Shown here piece by piece: positions 24,401 through 36,400 of a stretch of 64,000 nucleotides of DNA. The notes beneath the pieces were generated by a model. It worked only from the letters and a program-made list of their open reading frames with translations. It did not search any database and was not told the DNA's origin. Numbering within the stretch: the stretch's first letter is position 1; every line of letters begins with the position of its first letter. This DNA is from Galbula dea (lineage: Eukaryota > Chordata > Aves > Piciformes > Galbulidae): NCBI GenBank assembly GCA_013399015.1, contig VWZX01005690.1:1116001-1180000 (forward strand), read 5' to 3'. The position numbers and the translations under genes are program-made.

Positions 24401-27400
24401 GCGGGGAGGTTGGTGGGTCCAGCCGGGATGCAGGGATGTGACTTGTCCCTCTGTTCCAGGCTTCAATGGGCACCTGTGCCAGTTCGACATTGACGAGTGC
24501 GCCAGCACCCCCTGCAAGAATGGTGCCAAGTGCGTGGATGGCCCCAACACCTACAGCTGCGAGTGCACCGAAGGTGAGGGATCTCCATGTCCCAGGGAGC
24601 TCTAGAGGTCCTGCTCCACCAGGCAGGAACAAGCCACCTTCTGCCTCAGGATGTGCCATCAAACCACACGGCCAAATTATTAATAAGTGCTCATGTCCCC
24701 AGGCACCTGCTGTCAGGGTATATCCTCAGGGTCACACCAGTGGGGTTGATCCCTGCTGAAGTGACTCCCGTGGGGCAGGGCTATCCCTTTCTGAGGTGTC
24801 AATGGAGCGAGTTGAGCCTCACTGCTCGCCAGACCCAGAGCCGGGTGTAAGGAGCCCAATGCTCATGAGGTGTGGCCCCGCAGCAGCCGTCCCGCTGTGC
24901 TCCCCGCCTCGACGGCGGGCGGCAGCGAAGGGGGAAGGCAGGAAGGAAGGAATAAAAGCTGCCTCTATGGGGACACAAGGTGCAGGGCTGCGGGGGCTCA
25001 CTGACCGAAACCCAAGGAGCGGTTGCACAAAATGATGACTTGAGCCCCGATGGCAAACAGTGGCTCTTTTGTGGAGCAGCTCCCGCCAGAAATCTTCCAG
25101 CTCAATGGCCTCTAATTAGTGTCTTGCTAATGCCAAGCCCCGATGAAAAGCTGCTATGTGGGCTTGGCGGGGTCTAGTCAAAGCTGTACTTTGTCCTCGG
25201 CTCTCCACCCCCAAAACCCGGCAGGGAGGGAGCCGGCCAGGAGAATAGGATCTGCCATGGTGTGGGGGGGTTATTATTCGGGGGTGCCCACGGCCGGCCC
25301 CCCTGCACGCTCCAGGACGAGCGGCGGGTGAGCACGGGGCCCCACTCCTGAGCCGAGGCAGCTTAATGCAGGTCATTGTGTGCCCTGGGACAAAGCCTTC
25401 GAGCTGGGGTCTGACCAGCTCTGCTATGGTATACCAGGGTGCTTTCCTGCCTGCGCCCTGCTCCTGGGGGTCTCAGGGCTTTCATCAGGACAGGTGGGCA
25501 GGGCAAGCCACCCCAGCGCACTGCCTGACACCTGGCCAGGGTGGGAAGGAGTGTCCCCCATCCTGACCTTGTGTTCCCCATCCTCCCCTCATGTCCTCCA
25601 TTCCAAACCTGTGTCCCCCATTTCTCACCCCATCATGACCCTGTGTCCCTCTTGCCGGTGGCAGGTTTCTCAGGTGCTCACTGCGAGATCGACATCGATG
25701 AGTGTGACCCTGACCCGTGCCACTACGGGACCTGCAAGGACAGCATTGCTGCCTTCAGCTGCCTCTGCCAGCCTGGCTACACGGGCCACCGCTGCGATAT
25801 CAACATCAACGAGTGCCAGAGCCAGCCCTGCAAAAATGGGGGCACCTGCCAGGACAGGAACAACGCCTACAACTGCCTCTGTCTCAAAGGGACCACGGGT
25901 GAGCAGGAGGGACCCCCCTGGGGGCTTTGTGTGGGTTGGTTTTGCTGCACAACATCCCGTTCCCATCCACATCTGTCTGCAGGTTGGCCCTGAGCTGCTG
26001 CCAGCAGCCACCCTGGTGCTGGGGCTGGCCTGGGGCATCTTCGGTGAGGGCGAGTTCTCCCGGTTTGGAGCCTGGTTCTTGCAGGAACCGCACCCCAGCC
26101 GGGAGCTGGGGAGCTACTTGTGGCAGAGGCACTTTGTTGTGGCATGGCAGCAGCTGTTTGTGCCAGCAGGCTTGGCTTGGCTCTGTTGTGCCTTGTCATC
26201 AGGGCTGGGACCCTCTAACGGCACCGATCTCCTCCCAAGGGCCCAACTGCGAGATCAACCTGGACGACTGCGCCAGCAGCCCCTGCGACTATGGCAAGTG
26301 CATCGACAAGATCAATGGCTACGAGTGCACCTGTGAGCCAGGGTACACAGGTGAGAGCAGGGCACGGTGGCCACCACAGCACCCTGGGGACCTGGTCCAG
26401 ACAGAGCCTCATGCTGGGGAGGAGCTCTGGAATGTCCCCTCTGCCCACGGTGGTGCAGGGATGTCTGCAGCTGGTGGTGCCTCATGCAGGTGGGGTGAGG
26501 GGAGATGCTGCCATCTCACCTGCTGGAGGTTTTGCACCCTCCAGCACTCCTGCTCGTTCAGGAGGGTGACCTCGGCCCAGGCTGAAATCAAAGGGGTGTC
26601 TGGTGCCATGAATTCAACTCCTGCTGTGCCCACTCCCATGGGTATCGGGTTGCTGCCTTGTCCGACTGGTTTGTTTGATCGCTGTTGGAAGTGGCGGAGG
26701 GCTTTGATGGGAGCAGCCCCCACTCACGCGGCCCCTTGTCCTCCTGCCCGCCCGGAGCCGCAATAAAGCCTGGCTTTGTCAGCTATGGCAGGTAGGGTTA
26801 CAGGCTGAAACCAGCTCCCTTCTGTATTCCCTGCTGGACCAAACACATCCAGGGTACAGCCTCTCCCCAGTCATGTTTAATTAAGGCAGGTGGGCGATGT
26901 GGTGGTCTGCAGCCACCCTACCTGGAGGGCAGCCCATTCCTTCGTGGTCAGGATGTGTCTTCCTGGAGATTTGAGCCTCTGGCAGTCGTTCCCCGGGTGA
27001 CTGGAGGAGGACCTGTCTGCTGGGTGTCCACCATACTGTGCCATGCACCCTATGGGATAACATTTCCTCACCTTCCCCTTTCCCAGGGCGCATGTGCAAC
27101 ATCAACATTGACGAGTGCTCCAGCAACCCCTGCCACAATGGGGGCACGTGCAAGGATGGCATCAACGGCTTCACCTGCCTCTGCCCTGAGGGCTTCCATG
27201 ACCCCAAGTGCCTGTCCGAAGTGAATGAGTGCAACAGCAATCCCTGCATCCATGGGAAATGTCACGACGGGCTGAATGGGTAGGCTGGAGGGTGTGGGAG
27301 CTGCTGGGACCAAAAGGAGGCCCTAAAAAGTCAGGGTTAGAGGCATGGTGAGCAGCCATCCCCCATGCCAGTGCTTATCCATGCTCTGGGCTAGTGCCAG

Positions 27401-30400
27401 TGGATGTTTCCCTGCAGGAGCATGATTAGGAGCTGGAGTTCGCTGGATAAAGGGTGGCTGGTGTAGCCAGGAGGGCCAGATTGGACGAGATCCTGTGGTT
27501 TATGCCCCAATTTTTCCCCAAAGCTACAGGTGTGACTGTGACCCAGGATGGAGTGGGACAAACTGTGACATTAACAATAACGAGTGTGAGTCCAACCCTT
27601 GCATGAATGGTGGCACCTGCAAGGACATGACCAGTGGCTACATCTGTACCTGCAGGGAGGGCTTCAGTGGTAAGAGTGCAGCCATCGTGCTGGGGCCCGG
27701 TGGGAGCTCTGGGTGGGAGTCCCCATGATCCTAGATGGGCTGTAAGCTTTGCTGTGGGGATAGTGAAGACCAGCAGGTCTAGTTGAGAATTACAGGCTGG
27801 TAGGTGTTGGAAGGGACCTCTGGGGATCACGTAGTCCAACCCTCTTGCTAAAGCAGGGTCACCCAGAGCAGGTTGCCCAGCATCACCTCTAGGTGGTTTG
27901 GAATCTCTTCCAGAAAAGGAGACCACAACCTCTCTGGGCAGCCTGGGCCAGGGCTCTGGCATGCTCACAGCAAAGAATTTTCTCCTCCTGTTCAGGTGGA
28001 ACCTCCTGGGTTCCAGTTTGTACCCAGTGCCCTTTGGCCTGTTCCTGGCCACCACTGAGCAGAGTCTGGCCCCAGCCTCCTGCCCCCAGCCTTTAGATAT
28101 TGATAAGCATTGTCAAGATCCCCATAAAGTGTGGCAGTGCAGCTAGCCTGGGGACCTTCAGGAAGAGTTTGGGTGCCCTTGGCTGGAACAGAGAGCCGGA
28201 AGGTCTTCCAGGGTGATGGGTGGGCCATTACCATTGTCACCACATCTCCACTGTAGCCTCAGCCCACTCCCACCAGCACACCTCCACCACAGCTGCTTTT
28301 ATTTGGTTTTCTTAACACAGGACCCAACTGTCAGACCAATATCAATGAATGTGCTTCCAACCCTTGCCTGAACCAGGGCACATGCATTGACGACGTCGCT
28401 GGCTACACCTGCAACTGCCTCCTGCCCTACACAGGTAAGGGAGCATCCTGTACTCCCCAGCTCTCACTGGGGCTCTGTGGGGCTGCTGCTTTGTCTGTGA
28501 CACTAAATTGGTCCCTCTGCATATGCAACAAGTTGAAACCAAGTGTGGAGGCTTCAATCACACTGCTCTTCCATGAGGCTCCCTATGGCCATGGCTCCAC
28601 CTCCCTGTGCCATGGTACAGCTGGAGGAAATCATTGAATCATAGAATCACTATGGGTGGAAGAGACCTCTGAGGTCACCGAGTCTGATCATCCACCCAAC
28701 ATTGCCATGCTCACTACTAAACCATGTCCCCAGGCACCACATCTACACCTTTTCTGAACACTTCCAGGGATGGTCATTCCGCCACCTCCCTGGGCAGCCT
28801 GTACCAATGCCTGATAACTGTCTCAGTGAAGAGATTCCTTCCTAACATCTAATCTGAACCTCCCCTGGTGCAACTTGAAGCCATTTCCTCAAGCAGCCAG
28901 CTAGAACTTCCTCCCTCCTCCTCCTCCTCCTGGAAGGCACCGAGGCAGTGGCTCATCTGGGGCAGCAGCACTGAGCAGCCACCCCACTCCCAACCCCACC
29001 TCCCTGGGAGGTGGCTGCTGCCGGTGGCTCCATTCTCCAGCCATGATGCTCATGCTGGAAAAAGCGAGGCGAGGCCGAGGGGCTCGGAGGATTCTGCTGA
29101 GCCAATTCCTGTTTGCTGGCCTCCTGCTTCCCTTCGCGCAGAGCAGCAGCCGGTGCACAATTGCAGGAAGCTATGAGCCGTTTCCTGCCCTCGGCAGTGG
29201 CCATAGAAACTCCCGGGGGGGCTGGGGAACGATGAGGAGGGGGCAAGAGGGGAGGGGAAGGCTCTGGAAAATAGCAAAGGCCAGTTCGGGAGATACTGGC
29301 TGACAGGGAAGATAAGGGTTTGGAGGGAATGTGTCCCTTGGCTGGACGTAAACAGGAAAAGCAGTGGAGAGGGATAGGGGGAGCACAGGGGGGGAAGAGC
29401 CTGAGCTGCACTTCCCTGCCAAAGGAAATGTGCAGTGCTTTAATGCAGCCCAGATTTCCAGGCAAGCCTTAAAGGATTCGTGGGGGACTTGGGGTCACAG
29501 GGGACCAGGGATGGAGGAGATGGTCCCAGTTGGGCTGCCCTTGGACAGTGTGGAAGCCCGGCGCCTGCTCCAGGGCTGGAGACAGGTGTAGTGGGGTCTT
29601 GGGCCACCTGTTGTTTTGGAGAGGGTGTCAGTGGGTGCTTGTGCCTGTGCAGGAGCCACCTGTGAGGACGTGCTGGCTCCCTGCGCTGGAGGCCCCTGCA
29701 AGAACGGTGGCGAGTGCCAGGAGTCAGAGGACTATGAGAGCTTCTCCTGCAGCTGCCCTTCTGGCTGGCAAGGTAGGGGCATGGCCTATCTGGGCATTCA
29801 GCACACCTCTCCTCAGCTGCTTGGGGAGTGAAAGATGGAGGGGAGGGAGTGTGGCCAGGGAGCAGTGGGCAGGTGGCTGCCTGCCTGCCCTGCTAGATAT
29901 GAGCTGCTGTGCCCAGAGCCCAGCCTTGGGGAGGGTCCTGACCTGCCCCCACAGCTCAGGCAGGTGGATGGGACGCAGCCATCACCCACAGCACTTGGCA
30001 AGCGTGGTTTGCTGTGAGGGTTCCTGCCCTGGTACAAGCAGTGCCCAAGATGTCATCATCATCATCCTCAGGGCTTTTGCCAGCACCTCCAGTTCACATG
30101 GTCCTTGTCTTACTTTGTCCCACAGGTCAGACCTGCGAGATCGACATCAATGAGTGTGTGAAGAGCCCTTGCCGCAATGGGGCCACGTGCCAGAACACCA
30201 ACGGGAGCTACCGCTGTGCCTGCAGGACTGGCTTCACCGGCCGCAACTGCGACACCGACATCGATGACTGCAAGCCCAGTAAGACCAGGGGCTGCTCTGG
30301 GCACCGTGCTTGGTCTGGCCCTGAGCCTGTTGGCTTCTCCCTGGTCCCAGAGCTGGCATCATCCTCTTTCCATGGGCGAGCCCTGGCCACTGCTTCAGTC

Positions 30401-33400
30401 TGGGCCGTGCTGCAAGCCCTGCTCGGGCTTTTGGGCCACCTCAAGCACATCCCACTTGAGCTGCTTCAGTCCAAGGCCAGATGGGAGCTGACAGGAAGGA
30501 ACGAGGATGAGGGGGGGAGAGTAACGTATGGAAAGTGAGCAAGTGTGCCCCATGTGCTGTCCTTGTTCTCAGTCCCCCAGTGGGGTATCCATGGGCTCTG
30601 TCTCATCCCTCCATGAAGCCAGGGATGTGTGGAGGGACAGTGTTGTGGGACAGCTCCTAGGCAGGGCTGCTGCGCCAGGGCTGGCCCCGTTGCATCTTCA
30701 CACGCACATCCCTTCTGTCCAGATCCATGCCACAATGGTGGCTCCTGTTCTGATGGCATTGGCACATTCTTCTGCGAGTGTCTGGCTGGTTTCCGTGGGC
30801 CCAAGTGTGAGGAGGACATCAACGAGTGTGCCAGCAACCCCTGCAAGAACGGTGCCAATTGCACTGACTGCGTGAACAGCTACACCTGCACTTGTCCCTC
30901 TGGCTTCAGCGGCATCCACTGCGAGAACAACACACCTGACTGCACAGAGAGGTATAGCCCAGCGTGGCTCCTGCCACTGTTACAGCCTTTGTTGGGGCTG
31001 GAGCAAGGGTCTGAGGTCCCTGTGCTGCCTCATAGCCCTGGGATGGTCTGGGGGAGACTTTGGTGTGGAGCACAACCAGTGGTGACTCAACTGGGATGTG
31101 ATGTTTGTGTTTCCAGCTCCTGCTTCAATGGTGGGACTTGCGTGGATGGCATCAACACCTTCACCTGTGTCTGCCCACCTGGCTTCACGGGCAGCTATTG
31201 TGAGCATGACATTAACGAGTGTGACTCCAAGCCATGCCTGAATGGGGGCACGTGTCAGGACAGCTATGGGACCTACAAGTGCACTTGTCCACAGGGATAC
31301 ACTGGACTCAACTGCCAGGTAGAGGAGCTTTGGGCTGTCAGATGCTGACTTCAGCATCTGTCCGTGCATACTGGGTGTGGGAATTTGGGGGTCACTGCAG
31401 CCTCTGCTCCTGCAGAAGCCCTGCTGGGTCTTGACCCCCCTGTCTTGCTCTGCTTCCTCCAGAACCTGGTGCGTTGGTGTGACTCCTCTCCCTGCAAGAA
31501 TGGAGGCAAGTGCTGGCAGACCAACAACCTGTACCGCTGTGAGTGCAACAGTGGATGGACAGGGCTCTACTGTGATGTCCCCAGTGTCTCCTGTGAGGTG
31601 GCTGCTAAGCAACAAGGTCAGTCCCTGCCACGTGTATGGCCTCATAGGGCCAGGGAGGGGTTTTCAGGTGCCCCTGTGCTGGGCTCTGAGCAGGGACATG
31701 CTGTTGGTGGGGATCTTTGGCAGAACCAGAGTGATCTCGAGGATTTCTGTAATCCCTTGAGGCTGCAGTTCTGGCTGTGGTACCTGGTGAGACATGTGGT
31801 GTCATGGGTGTCACCATAGTTCCTATATCTCACTCTGCTCTCCTTGACAGGTATCGATGTAGCACATCTCTGCAGGAATTCGGGGCTCTGTGTGGACACG
31901 GGCAACACTCACTTCTGCCGCTGCCAGGCTGGCTACACTGGCAGCTACTGTGAGGAGCAGGTGGATGAGTGTTCCCCCAACCCCTGCCAGAACGGAGCCA
32001 CCTGCACAGACTACCTGGGAGGCTACTCCTGTGAGGTGGGTGCCGTGGGGAGCAGAGGTGCACAGGGAGAAAGCACTGGCTACTGCCCTTCTGCTGCCCA
32101 AGGAGCTGCCCCAGCTGCAAGCTGGCTCTGTGCCCCTTTACTCAGCTGAAGACTTGGTTGTTGGCTGTGATCCTGCAGCCGTGTGAGTATTAAACCTCTC
32201 TGATAGTTCTCCTCTTCCCTCCTTGTAGTGTGTGGCTGGTTATCATGGAGTTAACTGCTCAGAGGAGATCAATGAGTGCTTGTCCCACCCATGCCAGAAT
32301 GGAGGAACCTGCATCGATCTCATCAATACCTACAAATGCTCCTGCCCCAGAGGAACTCAAGGTAAATTAATTCCCCAGGCTGGGGCATTAGTGGGCTGAG
32401 CACAGATATCCTTGGTATCTGCTCATTAGCTGCTCGGGCTAGCAGAAGCAAACGCAATGAGTAGGGCTTTGCGTTTGCTTGCAAGCTTAGCCATCAAGGC
32501 CGCGCAGCCTTGGCCGCGAGCCGCGCGGGTGCTGTGTGCCTCCTGCCAGAGCAGTGGCTCAGACTGCCACTGAGTTGGGCAGGCTCACACAAGAGACTAC
32601 CCCGATACTGTTTGATGAGCTGTGTGGGTTGTTCCCCCATTTCTCTAGGGGTGCACTGTGAGATCAATGTGGATGACTGCAGCCCTTTCTTTGATCCTGT
32701 CACCTTGGGGCCCAAGTGCTTTAACAATGGCAAGTGCACGGATCGGGTAGGTGGCTACAGCTGCATCTGCCCCCCTGGCTTTGTAGGGGAGCGCTGCGAG
32801 GGAGACGTCAACGAGTGCCTGTCCAACCCCTGCGACGCCCGCGGCACCCAGAACTGCGTGCAGCGGGTCAACGACTACCGATGCGAGTGCCGACCCGGCT
32901 ACGCGGGTGAGCATCGCCTTCCCTCTGCTCCTAGCACTCAGCCCTGCAGACCCCAGCCCCACCCTCGAGCTTCTGAACCACCTTCCTTTGCCCCTCACGC
33001 CCTCCTCTCCCTTGGCAGGCCGTCGCTGTGATACGGTGGTGGATGGCTGTAAAGGCAAACCCTGCAGGAATGGGGGAACGTGCGCAGTTGCCAGCAACAC
33101 TGGCCGTGGCTTCATCTGCAAGTGTCCCCCGGTAGGTACCTGCTCTTCTCCAGCTTGGAGCATGGGATATTGCGTGGGCTCTGTGAGTCAGTTCCTTGCA
33201 CAGAGAGGCCAGGTTTTAGCCCCTGAGGCTTTCCCAGCTAGGACAGCCAGGGGTAAGTGTGGAGGGGAAGAAGCTTTATTGTGGTAGCTCACTGGAGAGA
33301 GGTGGAGCCATATAAGCAGGCCCTCCTCACTTGCAAGGAGATTGGGGCTGTTTAGCTTGGAGAAGACTGATAGGGGTTATTATCAATGCTTATCAATATC

Positions 33401-36400
33401 TAAAGGGTGGGGGGCAAAGAGGATGGGGCCAGACTATTGTCAGTGGTGCCCAGTGGCAAGACAAGGGGCAGTGAGCACAAACTGGAGTACAGGAGTTTCC
33501 ATCTGAACAGGGGGAAAAAATTATTTCTTGTGAAGGTGCCAGAGCCCTGACCTAGGCTGCCCAGAGTGGCTGTGGAGTTTCCTTCTCTGGAAGAGATTTG
33601 AAACCACCTGGAGGTGATGCTGGGCAACCTGCTCTGGGTGACCCTGCTTTAGCAGAGGGGTTGGACTACGTGATCCCCAGAGGTCCCTTCCAACCCCTAC
33701 CATGCTGGGATTCTGTACGACTGGGTTAGGATCAGGGAGAAAGAGGTGGCTCAGCCCTGCGAGTACAACATACAGCTCTGTAGGACAGTCTCTTGCCTGG
33801 TTGGCCATTATTTGCACCACATAAAGGTGAAGCAAGCAGCTGTGTAGAAGAGGTCCCTTCATTTCGAGGGGGATGCTCTAACAGGGTTTACATTCTAGGT
33901 TGTTCTTGCCCATCACTAGTTTCAGAGGACACACCAGAGCCATGCTCTGATTCTCTGGGTTTGTGCTGGATTTCCCAGAACACACATGTGTTGGGCTGCT
34001 CACGGGACAACGTCACTGATTCTGACTCCCTTCTTGCTGTCACCTCCCCAGGGCTTTGTGGGTGCCACCTGCGAGAATGACTCCCGTACCTGTGGGAACC
34101 TGCACTGCCTGAATGGTGGCACCTGCATCTCCATCCACAAGAGCTCCAAGTGCATGTGCACACCAGCCTTCACGGGTCCTGAGTGCCAGTACCCAGCCAG
34201 CAGCCCCTGCACATCCAACCCCTGCTACAATGGGGGCACCTGCGAGTTCTTCAGCGATGCCTCCCCCTACTACCGCTGCAACTGCCCGGCCAACTTCAAC
34301 GGCCTCAACTGCCACATCCTTGACTTTGACTTCCAAGGTGGCATCGGGCAGGATATCATCCCACCCAAAATTGAGGAGAAGTGTGAGATCACGGTGTGCG
34401 CGGGGTATGCCGGCAACAAGATCTGCGATGGCAAATGCAACAACCATGCCTGTGGCTGGGATGGGGGTGACTGCTCCCTCAACTTCAATGACCCCTGGAA
34501 GAACTGCTCCCAGTCTCTGCAGTGCTGGAAGTATTTCAACGATGGCAAGTGTGACTCTCAGTGCAATAATGCTGGCTGCCTGTACGATGGATTTGACTGC
34601 CAGAAGTATGAAGGGCAGTGCAAGTAAGTGACTTGCTTATTGACCCTCTTGTTTTAAAGCCGTGACCTCCCTGCTGATCACCCAGGGTTATCTTCTGGTT
34701 CCATCTGCTAAAGCTCCTAAGTGCAGACCTGTTGTTCGCTCTCTACATTCTGTTCTTCTGCCTATGGGGCTGCAAATCTAGCAACCACACTTCCCTATGG
34801 TCTTTGTGAGTTTATATATACTTGGAAGCTCTCTGAGTTTGGCTCCTTCCAGATGGCTTCCCTGTCTTTACCTGTATCTGTAGAAGTGAATTCTCCAGCT
34901 CACAGTAGTAACGCAGTGGGCTTTGTGAAGGGAGATCACAGGTGGAAGAGCAGCCAGAAACCATGATGATGTTAACATCTAGGCATTTACCAAACATTGT
35001 CTCTGGCAGCAGCAGGAACTTAATCTCAGATTTCTGGACAAGCTCTGGTCTGCATAACTATTCCGTGTCCACATGTTTGAGTCACAGTACTTTGTGCCCT
35101 TTTTCTGCCATCTGAATTGCAACTTAAATTATAACATCTGCTATCTTTCACCCCCAGAGGTGAATGCTTCACAATGCTGGGTGAAACAAACAGTGGCCTC
35201 CTATGTAAACTGGCTTAGTGTCTGTCAGGATGAAGACTGTGTATGCAAAGGAAAGCTCTTTGTGGACCACCACTCATTTTCTCAGCAGACAGGTAGTATG
35301 TGCAGTACTTGGTCTAATTCATTCTTCTGCCTTTCTCTTTCTTCTGCCCAGCCCTCTGTATGATCAGTACTGCAAAGACCACTTCTCAGATGGTCACTGT
35401 GACCAGGGTTGCAATAATTTTGAGTGTGAATGGGATGGTCTGGACTGTGCAAACAACATGCCAGAGAAGCTTGCAGATGGCACTCTGGTGGTGGTGGTCC
35501 TCATCACTCCTGAGAACCTGAAGAACAACTCCTTCAACTTCCTGCGGGAGCTGAGCCGTGTGCTGCACACCAACGTGGTCTTCAAGAAGAACCCCAAGGG
35601 AGAGTATATGATCTTCCCATACTATGGCAATGAGGAGGAACTGAAAAAGCATTACATCAAGAGGTCAACAGAGGACTGGTCAGATATGTCTAGTGCTGTC
35701 ATCAACAAAGTAAAGAGCAGCCTCTACTCCAGGGCTGGCAGAAGGCAGAAGAGAGAGCTCGATCAGATGGACATCAGAGGGTGAGGGAGACCGATGCGTT
35801 TCTCTTTGACTGAGCAGCATTTGTTTTCTGTGTTGATAATCGTAACACACTCTAAAGGGAAGGATGTAGGTCAGATAATTGTATTTAGATGTTGCTTTCT
35901 GTGTGAATAGAAACCGGATTTTGCTCTCATGTGGGAAAAGCCAGTGATGGCTCAGGAGGCCCTGATGCAATGCTGCACCAGCTCTCACCATTGAAGGAGT
36001 CCTGTGCATTGTTGGGAGCTGGGGCTGGGCTGGGTGGGACCTGGAAGCAGAGATTGGTCTGACCGACTGTCTGACTTCAGGAAGTCATTAAGTTAAGCCT
36101 CAGTTTCTCCCTGGGAAATGCTTTCTAGAGCTTTGTTGTAAAACTCAATTATTGCACACTGTGTTTGGAGATCTTTGATATAAACATATAGATCTAACCT
36201 TCTCCCTCTCTGTGGGCTCAATCAAAAGCCACCAAAAAGAGCAGTGAAACTGATGTGGAAAGATCTGAAGGCTCCCAAACAGCATTTTTTAAGACACTCT
36301 AGTGTCTGGGTAATTGTGAAATGTTTGAGGCAGAGACTCCCTTCCACTCCTGGAGAGAAGGAGTTAGATCTCACAGTGTTCACTGAGGCAAATCCAATAG

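Larger units (their letters stand above)
23332..25664 (+). other. NOTCH1 introns 8, 9 and 10 (between exons 8-11)
   Basis: Introns of 441, 573 and 1091 bp. Intron 10 has a low-repeat stretch about 25010-25180 with CTCTAATTAGTG (about 25110) and GCTAATGCC that could be regulatory. Otherwise nothing seen. Confidence 0.85.
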
